Positions 27,218 to 34,881 of a stretch of DNA of 64,000 nt are shown here, in pieces. The stretch comes from Facklamia sp964471435 (GTDB lineage Bacteria > Bacillota > Bacilli > Lactobacillales > Aerococcaceae), in the NCBI GenBank assembly GCA_964471435.1, contig CAYYGA010000004.1, positions 3,913 through 67,912 of the forward strand, in the 5' to 3' direction. The translations under genes were made by a program, and so were the position numbers. The notes under the pieces were generated by a model. It made no database searches. It was not told the origin of the DNA and saw only the letters and a program-made list of their open reading frames with translations. Each line of letters opens with the position of its first letter. Within the stretch, counting starts at the first letter, position 1.

Positions 27218-28447
27218 TTATTGTGAATAAAATTCTATTTCCTCATACTCTTCGGCCACTCTTTTAAAGGAATCCTGCTTAGCATCACGTATGAACTTCT
27301 TCCGCTCTTCTAATGAATAACGCTCACGCTCTCTAACATCCCGTCGCAGTATCTTATAGGTCGCTGAAGCAATCGGAACCCCCAACAGCATACCTGGAAT
27401 CCCCATCAGGCCTCCTCCTACAGTGACTGCAAAGAGGACCCACATGCCAGGCAGTCCCAATGAACTTCCTACCACACGCGGATAAATAATATTTCCTTCA
27501 ATCTGTTGAATGATAATAATGAACAGCAGGAACCAAAAAGCCTGGGATAATGATTGGACAGATATGAGTACGAGTCCTATAGCACCTGAAATATAAGCTC
27601 CTAATAAAGGTATTAAAGCAAACACTCCGGTTAAAACACCTATCATCCCTGCATAAGGAAAACGAAAAATCCACATCCCCACTGTTACTAGTGTGCCCAG
27701 TATAGTAGCGTCAATCACTTCTCCAGTTAAAAATGAAGTAAAAGATTCATCGATAGTTGTAAGAACATAAAAAATTCTTCGAGCCGCAGCTTCACTCGTA
27801 TAGGTCATAACCAGCCGGGTAAATTGGTCAAACAGTCTTTCTTTAGACATGAGGATATAAAAAGCAAAGATAAAAGCTAAAAATAAATTAATTAAAAAGG
27901 AAGTCACCGATCCTACTGTTGATAAAGTAGTATTTATCACTCCGCTGAAAGAGTTAAGTCCAAAACTTCCCAACCGATTACTAATTTCAAGCCAAGCAGA
28001 TTCAACTCCACCGAATAAGCCCTGTGATCCTTCTGGCAGAAGCTGTTCAATACTGTCTAAGAAACTCTCTATCGCAGATATAACTTGAGGAATCGCAGAA
28101 ATAGCAGCCGTAATAACATTATATATTTGAGGCACTACTAAGCCTATAACAAAGATTAAAACAAGAATAATAATCAAGATAGACAGAATAATACTAATTG
28201 GACGCCTGATAGCATTTACCATCGGATGCTCATTGCCTGGAGCAAATGACTCCTCAAACTTTACCATTAAAATATTTAAAACATAAGCAATAATGATGCC
28301 AGATATAAACGGAGTTAATACAAGCCATATTCTTCCAAACCAGCTGAAAATAGTTTGATAATTAAATAAAATTAAAATAAGAACAGCGATCAGAAATATA
28401 TAACGCACCATTAAACGATCTAATTTTATACGATCGAATTTTTTCAC
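27218..28447 (-). CDS. AI-2E family transporter (PF01594 type permease)
   Basis: A membrane protein of 409 residues with about eight hydrophobic segments. The family signature is the C-terminal block GVLTGVFALIPLLGAYISG followed by IIIIQQIEGNIIYPRVVGSSLGLPGMWVLFAVTVGGGLMG. Members export small molecules or ions (AI-2 export by TqsA, Na+/H+ exchange in others), so the substrate is unknown. The start is chosen at the GTG at 28447, which has AAAGGAG 8 nt upstream; two in-frame GTGs further up lie in or before that site. It is a single gene between the nfeD-floA operon and clpB, with terminators on both sides. Confidence 0.85.
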   Translation of the reverse strand: MKKFDRIKLDRLMVRYIFLIAVLILILFNYQTIFSWFGRIWLVLTPFISGIIIAYVLNILMVKFEESFAPGNEHPMVNAIRRPISIILSILIIILVLIFVIGLVVPQIYNVITAAISAIPQVISAIESFLDSIEQLLPEGSQGLFGGVESAWLEISNRLGSFGLNSFSGVINTTLSTVGSVTSFLINLFLAFIFAFYILMSKERLFDQFTRLVMTYTSEAAARRIFYVLTTIDESFTSFLTGEVIDATILGTLVTVGMWIFRFPYAGMIGVLTGVFALIPLLGAYISGAIGLVLISVQSLSQAFWFLLFIIIIQQIEGNIIYPRVVGSSLGLPGMWVLFAVTVGGGLMGIPGMLLGVPIASATYKILRRDVRERERYSLEERKKFIRDAKQDSFKRVAEEYEEIEFYSQ

Positions 28448-28532
28448 CTTTTTCACTCCTTTCACTTAAACCTTTCTTTAATTTTAACATTTTTCTATTT
28501 TTATTTATATCGATTAGAATTAAATTTATTTT

Positions 28533-28564
28533 AAAAAAATACCCTTCAGCCAAAGCCAAAGGGT
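28533..28564 (-). terminator. Terminator after clpB
   Basis: ACCCTT and AAGGGT arms with an inner GGC/GCT pairing (28541-28564), then ATTTTTTT on the minus strand. Confidence 0.8.
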
Positions 28565-28592
28565 AAATGTTAAGTTAACGATATTATTTTGC

Positions 28593-31211
28593 TTATACTT
28601 CCAAGCTGTTTTCAACCGCATTAAATTCCAGCTGATCATCAACTAAGTTCACATGAACAGTTGAATCAGGGAAAACACGGCCTGAAATAATAGCTTTTGC
28701 TAAAGGTGTTTCAACCTCTCGTGTAATATATCGCATTAAAGGTCTAGCCCCATAAACTGGATCATATCCATTATCAGCCAACCAATCTAATGCATCAGAG
28801 GACATTTCTAAGGTAATATCTTGGTATGCTAAGCGCTGACGCAATTGAACTAGCATCTTATCAGCAATACCGCGCATATTTTCACGGGATAATGGCTTAA
28901 ATAAGACAACATCATCAATCCGGTTTAAGAATTCAGGTTTAAACTGCTCTCTCAACAATTGGTTTACTTGGACAACGGTTCCTTTTTCTATTTCACCTTC
29001 TTCATTCACTCCTTCTAAAAGAAGATGCGAGCCAATATTAGAAGTCATAATTAAAACCGTATTCTTGAAGTTAACTGTCCGTCCTTTAGAGTCAGTCAGC
29101 CGCCCATCATCTAAAACTTGAAGTAATATATTAAATACATCTGGGTGTGCTTTTTCAATTTCATCTAGTAATACAATTGAATAAGGATTACGCCGGACTG
29201 CTTCCGTTAACTGGCCGCCTTCTTCATATCCAATGTAACCTGGAGGGGCTCCAACTAAACGGGAAACGGAATGTTTTTCCATGTATTCCGACATATCTAA
29301 ACGAACCATGTGGTGCTCGTCATCAAATAATACTTCTGCTAAACTTTTAGCTAATTCCGTTTTCCCAACTCCTGTTGGACCTAAGAAGAGGAAGGATCCA
29401 ATTGGACGGCTAGGATTTTGTAAGCCTGCACGAGAACGCAAAACTGCTTCCGTTACTTTTTCAACCGCTTCATCTTGTCCAATAACACGTTGATGTAAAA
29501 TATTTTCCATATTCATTAACTTAGCACGTTCCCCTTCAACCAAGCGGTTAACTGGAATACCTGTTAAACGTTCTACTACTTTTGCAATCTCGACGTCGGT
29601 CACTCGTTCTTGTGTTAAACGTTGACTGTCTTCATCAGCTTGAGCTTCCGTTTTCGCTTCTAATTCTTTTAATTCCGCTTCTAGTTGAGGAATTTCACCA
29701 TGGCGTAAACGAGCTGCTGTTTCTAAATCATAATTACTTTCAGCATCTTCTAATTGACGTCTGGCACTTTCTAAAGTTTCACGTTTTTCTCTTAAAAGAT
29801 TAGCGCCTTCTTTTTCAATTTCCCAGCGCATTTTCAATTCATTAGCTTCTGCTCGTAATTCAGTTAGTTCTTCTTGTAAGATCTCTAGTCGTTTTTTACT
29901 CGCATCATCCGTTTCTTTTTTAAGAGCTTCTTCTTCAATTTCTAATTGCATTAAACGTCGATTAACTACATCCATTTCAGTCGGCATGGAGTTCATTTCT
30001 ACCTTTATGGTAGCTGAAGCTTCATCCACTAGATCGATGGCTTTATCCGGTAAAAAGCGGTCGGTAATATAGCGGTCGGATAAAGTTGCCGCTGCTACCA
30101 AAGCATTATCATGAATATTAACGCCATGGTGAATTTCATAACGCTCTTTTAACCCACGTAAAATCGAAATGGTATCTTCGACCGTCGGCTCTTGAACAAG
30201 AACCCGTTGAAAACGTCGTTCTAAAGCTTTATCTTTTTCAATATTTTCACGGTACTCATCTAAAGTGGTCGCCCCTATCATGTGTAATTCACCACGTGAA
30301 AGCATCGGCTTTAATAAATTACCGGCGTCCATGGAACCTTCTGTTTTACCTGCTCCGACAATCATATGTACTTCATCGATAAAAAGTAAAACTTCCCCGT
30401 CAGAGTCTTTTACTTCTTTAAGAACTGCTTTTAGACGTTCTTCAAATTCGCCACGGTATTTTGCTCCCGCTATCAAAGCTCCCATATCCAATGACCATAT
30501 TTCTTTATTTTTTAGATTCTCAGGCACATCTTTACGGAAAATACGGTGAGCCAGCCCTTCAATAATCGCAGTTTTTCCGACGCCGGGTTCTCCAATGAGA
30601 ACGGGGTTGTTTTTAGTTTTACGTGATAAAATCCGGATAACATCACGAATTTCTTCATCACGGCCGATGACAGGATCCAGCTTACCTTCTTTTACTGCCT
30701 CATTTAAATTAGTAGCATATTTTGATAGAGCTTCATAATTTTCCTCCTGGTTTTGTGAAGTCACATTACTTCCTCCTCTCAATGTTTCAATTCTTTGACG
30801 TAAATCTGTCTGAGTAATACCTTGGCTTTCCAACCATTTAGTCAAAGGATTCCCTTTTTGTTCATAAAGTGCCAATAACACTACTTCTGTAGCTAAATAT
30901 TCATCTTGAAGTTCCTGTGCAATTTTATTTGCATCTGTTAATAATTGTGATAAACGCGGACTGAACTGTTGACCATATTGAACATTTCCTCCCGTTATTT
31001 GAGCAATTTTATCAATTTCTTTTTCAATTTCTAGTTGAAAAGCCTGGCGGTCGACGCCTACATCTTGATAAAGCTTTGCGGCAAAATGATCAGGCTGAAT
31101 AAATATTAACCATAGATGCGGGATATCAATCTGTTGATGTTTTCGCGTCATGGCTGTTTGCTGTGCTTCTGCAATCGCTGATTGCAAGGTTGTTGTCATT
31201 TTTTCTATCAT
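28593..31211 (-). CDS. clpB: ATP-dependent disaggregase ClpB
   Basis: ClpB solubilises protein aggregates together with DnaK. An N-terminal Clp_N domain (to about 145) is followed by NBD1 with GEPGVGKTAI (about 205), a coiled-coil middle domain (about 405-530) that sets ClpB apart from ClpC and ClpE, and NBD2 with GPTGVGKTEL (about 607) and VRLDMSEYMEKHSVSRLVGAPPGYIG. There is no ClpP-binding loop motif that I can see. The 872 residues are standard. AAGGAG precedes the ATG at 31211. Two CtsR-type direct repeats flank the promoter, so class III heat-shock control is very likely. Confidence 0.97.
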   Translation of the reverse strand: MIEKMTTTLQSAIAEAQQTAMTRKHQQIDIPHLWLIFIQPDHFAAKLYQDVGVDRQAFQLEIEKEIDKIAQITGGNVQYGQQFSPRLSQLLTDANKIAQELQDEYLATEVVLLALYEQKGNPLTKWLESQGITQTDLRQRIETLRGGSNVTSQNQEENYEALSKYATNLNEAVKEGKLDPVIGRDEEIRDVIRILSRKTKNNPVLIGEPGVGKTAIIEGLAHRIFRKDVPENLKNKEIWSLDMGALIAGAKYRGEFEERLKAVLKEVKDSDGEVLLFIDEVHMIVGAGKTEGSMDAGNLLKPMLSRGELHMIGATTLDEYRENIEKDKALERRFQRVLVQEPTVEDTISILRGLKERYEIHHGVNIHDNALVAAATLSDRYITDRFLPDKAIDLVDEASATIKVEMNSMPTEMDVVNRRLMQLEIEEEALKKETDDASKKRLEILQEELTELRAEANELKMRWEIEKEGANLLREKRETLESARRQLEDAESNYDLETAARLRHGEIPQLEAELKELEAKTEAQADEDSQRLTQERVTDVEIAKVVERLTGIPVNRLVEGERAKLMNMENILHQRVIGQDEAVEKVTEAVLRSRAGLQNPSRPIGSFLFLGPTGVGKTELAKSLAEVLFDDEHHMVRLDMSEYMEKHSVSRLVGAPPGYIGYEEGGQLTEAVRRNPYSIVLLDEIEKAHPDVFNILLQVLDDGRLTDSKGRTVNFKNTVLIMTSNIGSHLLLEGVNEEGEIEKGTVVQVNQLLREQFKPEFLNRIDDVVLFKPLSRENMRGIADKMLVQLRQRLAYQDITLEMSSDALDWLADNGYDPVYGARPLMRYITREVETPLAKAIISGRVFPDSTVHVNLVDDQLEFNAVENSLEV

Positions 31212-31243
31212 AAAGCCACTCCTTTTTAATTTTGTATACGTTT

Positions 31244-31260
31244 GGTCAAAAATAGTCAGA
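31244..31260. promoter_or_regulatory. CtsR box (downstream copy) at clpB
   Basis: GGTCAAA-AAT-AGTCAGA matches the CtsR heptad direct repeat (RGTCAAA-N3-RGTCAAA) with one mismatch. It lies in the transcribed leader of clpB. Confidence 0.75.
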
Positions 31261-31278
31261 TAATTTTGATTAAAAGAA

Positions 31279-31297
31279 AAGCTCTTTTAAAGAGCTT
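31279..31297 (-). other. Perfect hairpin in the clpB leader
   Basis: AAGCTCTT and AAGAGCTT pair around a 3-nt loop and are followed on the minus strand by TTCTTTT. It may be a leader structure or a weak attenuator between the two CtsR boxes. Confidence 0.4.
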
Positions 31298-31303
31298 AAA
31301 TAT

Positions 31304-31332
31304 AGTATACCTCATTGGTCAAATAAGGTCAA
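31304..31332 (-). promoter_or_regulatory. Promoter of clpB
   Basis: -35 TTGACC (31327-31332), 17-nt spacer, -10 TATACT (31304-31309). The -35 is embedded in the upstream CtsR box. Confidence 0.8.
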
Positions 31333-31333
31333 T
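31317..31333. promoter_or_regulatory. CtsR box (upstream copy) overlapping the clpB -35
   Basis: GGTCAAA-TAA-GGTCAAT matches the CtsR direct repeat with one mismatch. Its overlap with the -35 is the classical repressor position. Confidence 0.82.
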
Positions 31334-31348
31334 ATTTTTCTTTGATTA

Positions 31349-31735
31349 TTATTTATTTCCTTTATCAATGTTATTTTGATCTGATGGGGTTAAAGAGTTT
31401 CCACTGCAGGAATGAGGAGGGATTGATGGTTGGTAGGGATTTAGGTAAGTTGATACGGCTAAAGAATCCAGTTCAAGTTCTTGATGTTGCTTGTAGAATT
31501 TCACCAGTGAAGGTTCCAGTATTTCTAAAAATTCATCTATAATGGATAAAGGCCGTACACGCTTAAATGTTTTATCTTCAACAAATTCGGTCCACTGCTT
31601 CTCGATAAATGTATCCACTCTTTTTCTTTCACTACTCATTAATGAAGGGAATCCAGTTCGGATGTCTGTAGCAATCAATGATGAAGGGGCGTATAAAATG
31701 AGCTGTATCTCAAATTGACCGATTTTATCATGCAA
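31349..31735 (-). CDS. Unrecognised protein without an ATG start
   Basis: An open frame of 128 codons from a TTG at 31735, which I do not recognise. No ATG exists in this frame downstream of the preceding stop. The frame stays open upstream: an AAAGGAAGGG sequence suits initiation at an ATC at 31798, which would give 149 residues beginning IAQTKQFISHDVLLSKLDG. The protein is mixed alpha/beta in appearance (IGQFEIQLILYAPSSLIATDIR; RVDTFIEKQWTEFVEDKTFKRVRPLSIIDEF), has no membrane segment and ends in a Ser/Pro/Asn-rich tail. It is isolated between the terminators of clpB's divergent region and the DUF59 gene. It could be a real gene with a rare start or a decayed one. Confidence 0.5.
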   Translation of the reverse strand: MHDKIGQFEIQLILYAPSSLIATDIRTGFPSLMSSERKRVDTFIEKQWTEFVEDKTFKRVRPLSIIDEFLEILEPSLVKFYKQHQELELDSLAVSTYLNPYQPSIPPHSCSGNSLTPSDQNNIDKGNK

Positions 31736-31835
31736 AATCGCACCATCAAGTTTGGATAAAAGAACATCATGCGAAATAAATTGTTTAGTCTGTGCGATAA
31801 GACCCTTCCTTTCTTCTATTTATTAACATAACAAA

Positions 31836-31872
31836 AGGTTGGAGCTGCAGGCAAATAATCTGCATCCAACCT
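31836..31872 (-). terminator. Terminator after the DUF59 gene
   Basis: AGGTTGGA and TCCAACCT with inner CTGCA pairing (31836-31872). TTTTGTT follows on the minus strand and TATTTTTTT on the plus strand, so it may work both ways. Confidence 0.7.
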
Positions 31873-31988
31873 ATTTTTTTAATATAAATGATGGGTTACT
31901 GGCTACTACTCAGCAAGATAGTTTTCAATAAGTATTACATAAGTGGTTGTGGAATGTAGAGGAGATATTTTTTCTTTTAAATAAAGAG

Positions 31989-32327
31989 TTAGAAGACACC
32001 TAAGGCTATTTTAGCATAGCGGGATAATTTTTCTAAAGACCAAGGAGGGTCAAAAGTAATTTCTGTATCGACTTCCTTAACGTGTGGAACTTCTTCAAAC
32101 GCAAAATGTATATCATCGACTATATGATCGACTAAAGGACACATGGGTGTGGTTAAAGTCATCACAACATTCAATTTACCATCTTCTTGTAAAGTAGCTT
32201 CATAAACTAAACCTAAATTAACGATATCAATTCCCAGTTCCGGGTCAATCACTGTGGATAAGCGTTCAAAAATTAATGCCTCTTCTTCAGTCAATTCTTT
32301 TTTTTCTCTTAAAGCTAATATATCCAC
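31989..32327 (-). CDS. DUF59/MIP18-family metal-sulfur cluster assembly protein (SufT/YitW-like)
   Basis: A 112-residue protein with the family's DPELGIDIVNLGLVYEA opening, the conserved cysteine in MTLTTPMCPLVDH and the C-terminal FDPPW motif. Relatives (SufT, PaaD, MIP18) act in Fe-S cluster maturation. The start is a GTG at 32327 with AAAGGT about 9 nt upstream. It is monocistronic, with its own promoter and terminator, and no suf genes are nearby. Confidence 0.88.
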   Translation of the reverse strand: MDILALREKKELTEEEALIFERLSTVIDPELGIDIVNLGLVYEATLQEDGKLNVVMTLTTPMCPLVDHIVDDIHFAFEEVPHVKEVDTEITFDPPWSLEKLSRYAKIALGVF

Positions 32328-32373
32328 TAATACACAACCTTTCTATCAAACTAAATCAACTGCTTTCTAATTC

Positions 32374-32401
32374 ATTTTACATAAAAACAGTCACTTAGCA
32401 A
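32374..32401 (-). promoter_or_regulatory. Promoter of the DUF59 gene
   Basis: -35 TTGCTA (32396-32401), 16-nt spacer, -10 TAAAAT (32374-32379) on the minus strand. Confidence 0.5.
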
Positions 32402-32418
32402 TATTTTTATCAATTCTT

Positions 32419-32447
32419 TTGGTAATTACCTCTGGTTTTGCTATAAT
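32419..32447 (+). promoter_or_regulatory. Promoter of the HAD phosphatase gene
   Basis: -35 TTGGTA (32419-32424), 17-nt spacer, -10 TATAAT (32442-32447), followed by a clear AGGAGG ribosome binding site. Confidence 0.7.
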
Positions 32448-32476
32448 CAGAAAGTAATAATTTAGGAGGCATATAT

Positions 32477-33198
32477 ATGCAACAACATCTAATTGCTATC
32501 GACTTAGATGGCACAACTTTAAATGATCGGTCACAATTAACCCCTTTAACTATTAAAACCCTACGTACCTTATCGGCAATGGGACACATGGTATCAATCA
32601 TAACCGGTCGACCTTTTCGTAATACAATTGGTATTTACCAACAATTAAATATTCAGTCCCCTATGGCTACTTTTAATGGGGCTTATTGTGCTTTTCCTGG
32701 AAAAGATGCTTGGTTACCTACTTATCATTATGAATTAGACCGTGAAATAGCATTGGACCTATTTGCTCGCCAGGAAGAATTAAATATTGATCTTCTGTGT
32801 GCTGAGGGACTGCATCAACTATATACTACCTCAACTAATTTACCTGACAGCCCTTTTTATCCAAAAGATGAGGCAGAATATACAAAACTTTCGCGCGATT
32901 CATTGACTCAAAATCCAACAGCCATTACTATATTTTCAGCTCGTGAACAACAGGAAGTTATCCGTCGTCAAGTTTTAGAAGAATACCAGGGTGATGTTGA
33001 AGTGAGGACCTGGGGTGGAGATTTCCCTGTGTTAGAAGTGGTACAAGCAGGAGTGCACAAAGCTAAAGCGGTTCAAGCTATTGCCGATTTCTACCATATA
33101 CCGCAAAAAAACATCTTTGCTTTTGGAGATGAAGATAATGATCATGAAATGATCGAATACGCCGGGCGGGGCGTTGCCATGAAAAACTGTATCCCGTC
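32477..33198 (+). CDS. Cof-type HAD-superfamily phosphatase, 3' end lost in the scaffold gap
   Basis: The first 240 residues are present. Motif I is IAIDLDGTTLN (two catalytic Asp), motif II is SIITGR, and motif IV is FGDEDNDHEMIEYAG followed by GVAMKN. This is the Cof/IIB subfamily of sugar-phosphate or nucleotide phosphatases with a large cap; the substrate cannot be predicted. Only the last 30 or so residues are missing. Sequence shown after the N run in this direction belongs to the opposite-strand YitT gene, so any frame crossing the gap is artificial. Confidence 0.9.
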
Positions 33199-33298
33199 NN
33201 NNNNNNNNNNNNNNNNNNNNNNNNNNNNNNNNNNNNNNNNNNNNNNNNNNNNNNNNNNNNNNNNNNNNNNNNNNNNNNNNNNNNNNNNNNNNNNNNNN
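33199..33298. other. Scaffold gap of 100 N
   Basis: Exactly 100 N, the conventional placeholder for a join of unknown length. It removes the 3' end of the HAD gene and possibly the extreme C-terminus of the convergent YitT gene, plus whatever lies between them. Confidence 0.99.
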
Positions 33299-34228
33299 TT
33301 TTTGTTCTTCCTGGTCATGAACCTTCACTTGTTTACGCATCATTTGTTGTTCTTGACGGCTGTAGAATTGTCCGCTGACCTTAGTAGAGTGGATAATATT
33401 CACAAAAGCATTGCTATCTACTGACCGAACGGCTTTTTGTAAAGCATACATTTCATAACGGTTAAGAACCACCATCAAAACATCGCGACGATCCCGTGAA
33501 TACCCGCCTTTTCCTTCTAAAATAGTAACTCCTCTAACAATTGCCTTATAAATAGCATTGACTACATCATCTGTTTCGGTAGTGACTATAAAAGCGGTTA
33601 ATCGCTGTTCATTGGTATGTATTGTATCTACCATACGAGATAAGACATAAATTGAAATGAGGGTAAAAAGCGCATTTTCCCAGTCAAAAATCATTCCCGC
33701 TGCACTTATAATGAAAAAGTTAATTGCAAAAGAAATGGAACCAACATTTAACCCTGTCGCCCGGCTCACTATGAGCGTCACAATATCAAGTCCGCCAGCC
33801 GAAATTCCATACTTAATCGCGATACCGCTTCCCACGCCATTGATGACCCCACCCATAATAGCATTCAACAAAGGATTAGTTGAAACAGTATAAACGGGGA
33901 CCAAGTTAGTAAATACGGTAGTAAGAATAACAGTATAGAGCGTCATTAAAGTAAAATATTTCCCTAACCGGATCCAAGCCAAAATAATAATAGGTATATT
34001 CAGCATGAAATAAATATTACCGACTGTAAAGAAACTCCCCAGGGCTGGCATTCTACTCGTGAAATAATCAATGATCTGAGCGATACCGGTAATACCGGAA
34101 GCAAACAGGTCGCCCGGTATAAGAAATAGATTTAAAGCAATCGCAATAGATACAGCACATAGGAGGCCGATAAGTAATTGAAAGGCGAAATTTAATCCCG
34201 GACGATCCTCTATATAATGGTCAAACAA
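33299..34228 (-). CDS. YitT family membrane protein, 3' end at the scaffold gap
   Basis: 310 codons are visible before the gap. Five or six membrane segments fill the first 190 residues (LLCAVSIAIALNLFLIPGDLFASGITGIAQI; YGISAGGLDIVTLI). A C-terminal DUF2179-type cytoplasmic domain follows (RGVTILEGKGGYSRDRRDVLMVVLNRYEMYALQKAV...). Family members are usually about 280-300 residues, so little if anything is missing. Function is unknown; a transporter role is often assumed. It follows the gene at 34269-34712 by 40 nt and shares its promoter. Confidence 0.88.
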
Positions 34229-34268
34229 ACTATCACCTTTTCTTAATGATACGTTTTATAGTTAACGT

Positions 34269-34712
34269 TTATTTATCTTTGGCAGACTCTCCTAATTTCT
34301 CCTGCATAAGCGGTTGGAGTGTTCGGGAAATCCCGGAGCCTACTACTAAGGTTTCATATAATGGGTAAGGATCCTGGCCTGTGCGCATGAGAGAACGTAA
34401 ATATATTTCCCCGTCTCCTGCTAAGAATAAACTATAATAACCTGTTCTCATCCCGTTTAACTCATTGATTAATTCTAAAGCTTCGTCTTCTTTTCCGGGA
34501 TCATTTAATCTGTGTACATTACGATAGATGATCTGGGCATCAAAGTATTTTTTGTCATTATCTTGAATGATGACTTCCACAATTAGAATTCTTTCTTTTG
34601 TAACGCGGAATTGGAAACGATATAAATGATGGCCATCAGGAATGGTTTGGTATTTAGCAGGAAGTTTTTTCTCTTCTAATAAAGCATCGAATTTTTCTTT
34701 AAATTGTGACAT
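34269..34712 (-). CDS. Unrecognised 147-residue cytoplasmic protein
   Basis: I do not recognise the family with confidence. The alternation of helix and strand (MSQFKEKFDALLEEKKLP; YRFQFRVTKERILIVEVIIQ; KYFDAQIIYRNVHRL; EALELINELNGMRTGYYSLFLAGDGEIYLRSLM) resembles YbjN or secretion-chaperone-like folds, in which a central LINxLN helix precedes a strand pair. There is no signal peptide or metal site. It is translated just ahead of the YitT gene (40 nt gap) and has a good -10. Confidence 0.75.
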   Translation of the reverse strand: MSQFKEKFDALLEEKKLPAKYQTIPDGHHLYRFQFRVTKERILIVEVIIQDNDKKYFDAQIIYRNVHRLNDPGKEDEALELINELNGMRTGYYSLFLAGDGEIYLRSLMRTGQDPYPLYETLVVGSGISRTLQPLMQEKLGESAKDK

Positions 34713-34757
34713 CTAGTACTCTCCCCTTTTCATTTTTACATTCAAACTCTATTTTTT

Positions 34758-34786
34758 AGTATAACAAAATACCTCTCATTAACAAA
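34758..34786 (-). promoter_or_regulatory. Promoter of the 34.7-kb gene and yitT
   Basis: -35 TTTGTT (34781-34786), 17-nt spacer, -10 TATACT (34758-34763) on the minus strand. Confidence 0.5.
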
Positions 34787-34801
34787 TAAAAATGACAGGA
34801 G

Positions 34802-34830
34802 TTGACAAATCTTTAATTATTACTTAATTT
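34802..34830 (+). promoter_or_regulatory. Promoter of fbp
   Basis: Perfect -35 TTGACA (34802-34807), 17-nt spacer, weaker -10 TAATTT (34825-34830), about 50 nt before the start codon. Confidence 0.5.
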
Positions 34831-34881
34831 ATAGGATGTGTAAGTTATTTTTAGACATGTTAAAAAGAATGGAGCCCTGCA

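Noticed and set aside
31212..31348. A CIRCE (HrcA) operator upstream of clpB
   Set aside because: No TTAGCACTC inverted repeat is present; the repeats there fit CtsR instead.
31801..31845. A 14-codon leader peptide (ATG TTA ATA...) overlapping the start of the unrecognised gene at 31.7 kb
   Set aside because: It lacks a ribosome binding site and any run of regulatory codons; chance is more likely.
32477..33424. A 315-residue HAD protein running through the N gap
   Set aside because: The part after the N run is the reverse complement of the YitT gene; the frame across the gap is artificial. The same applies to a 398-residue YitT frame.
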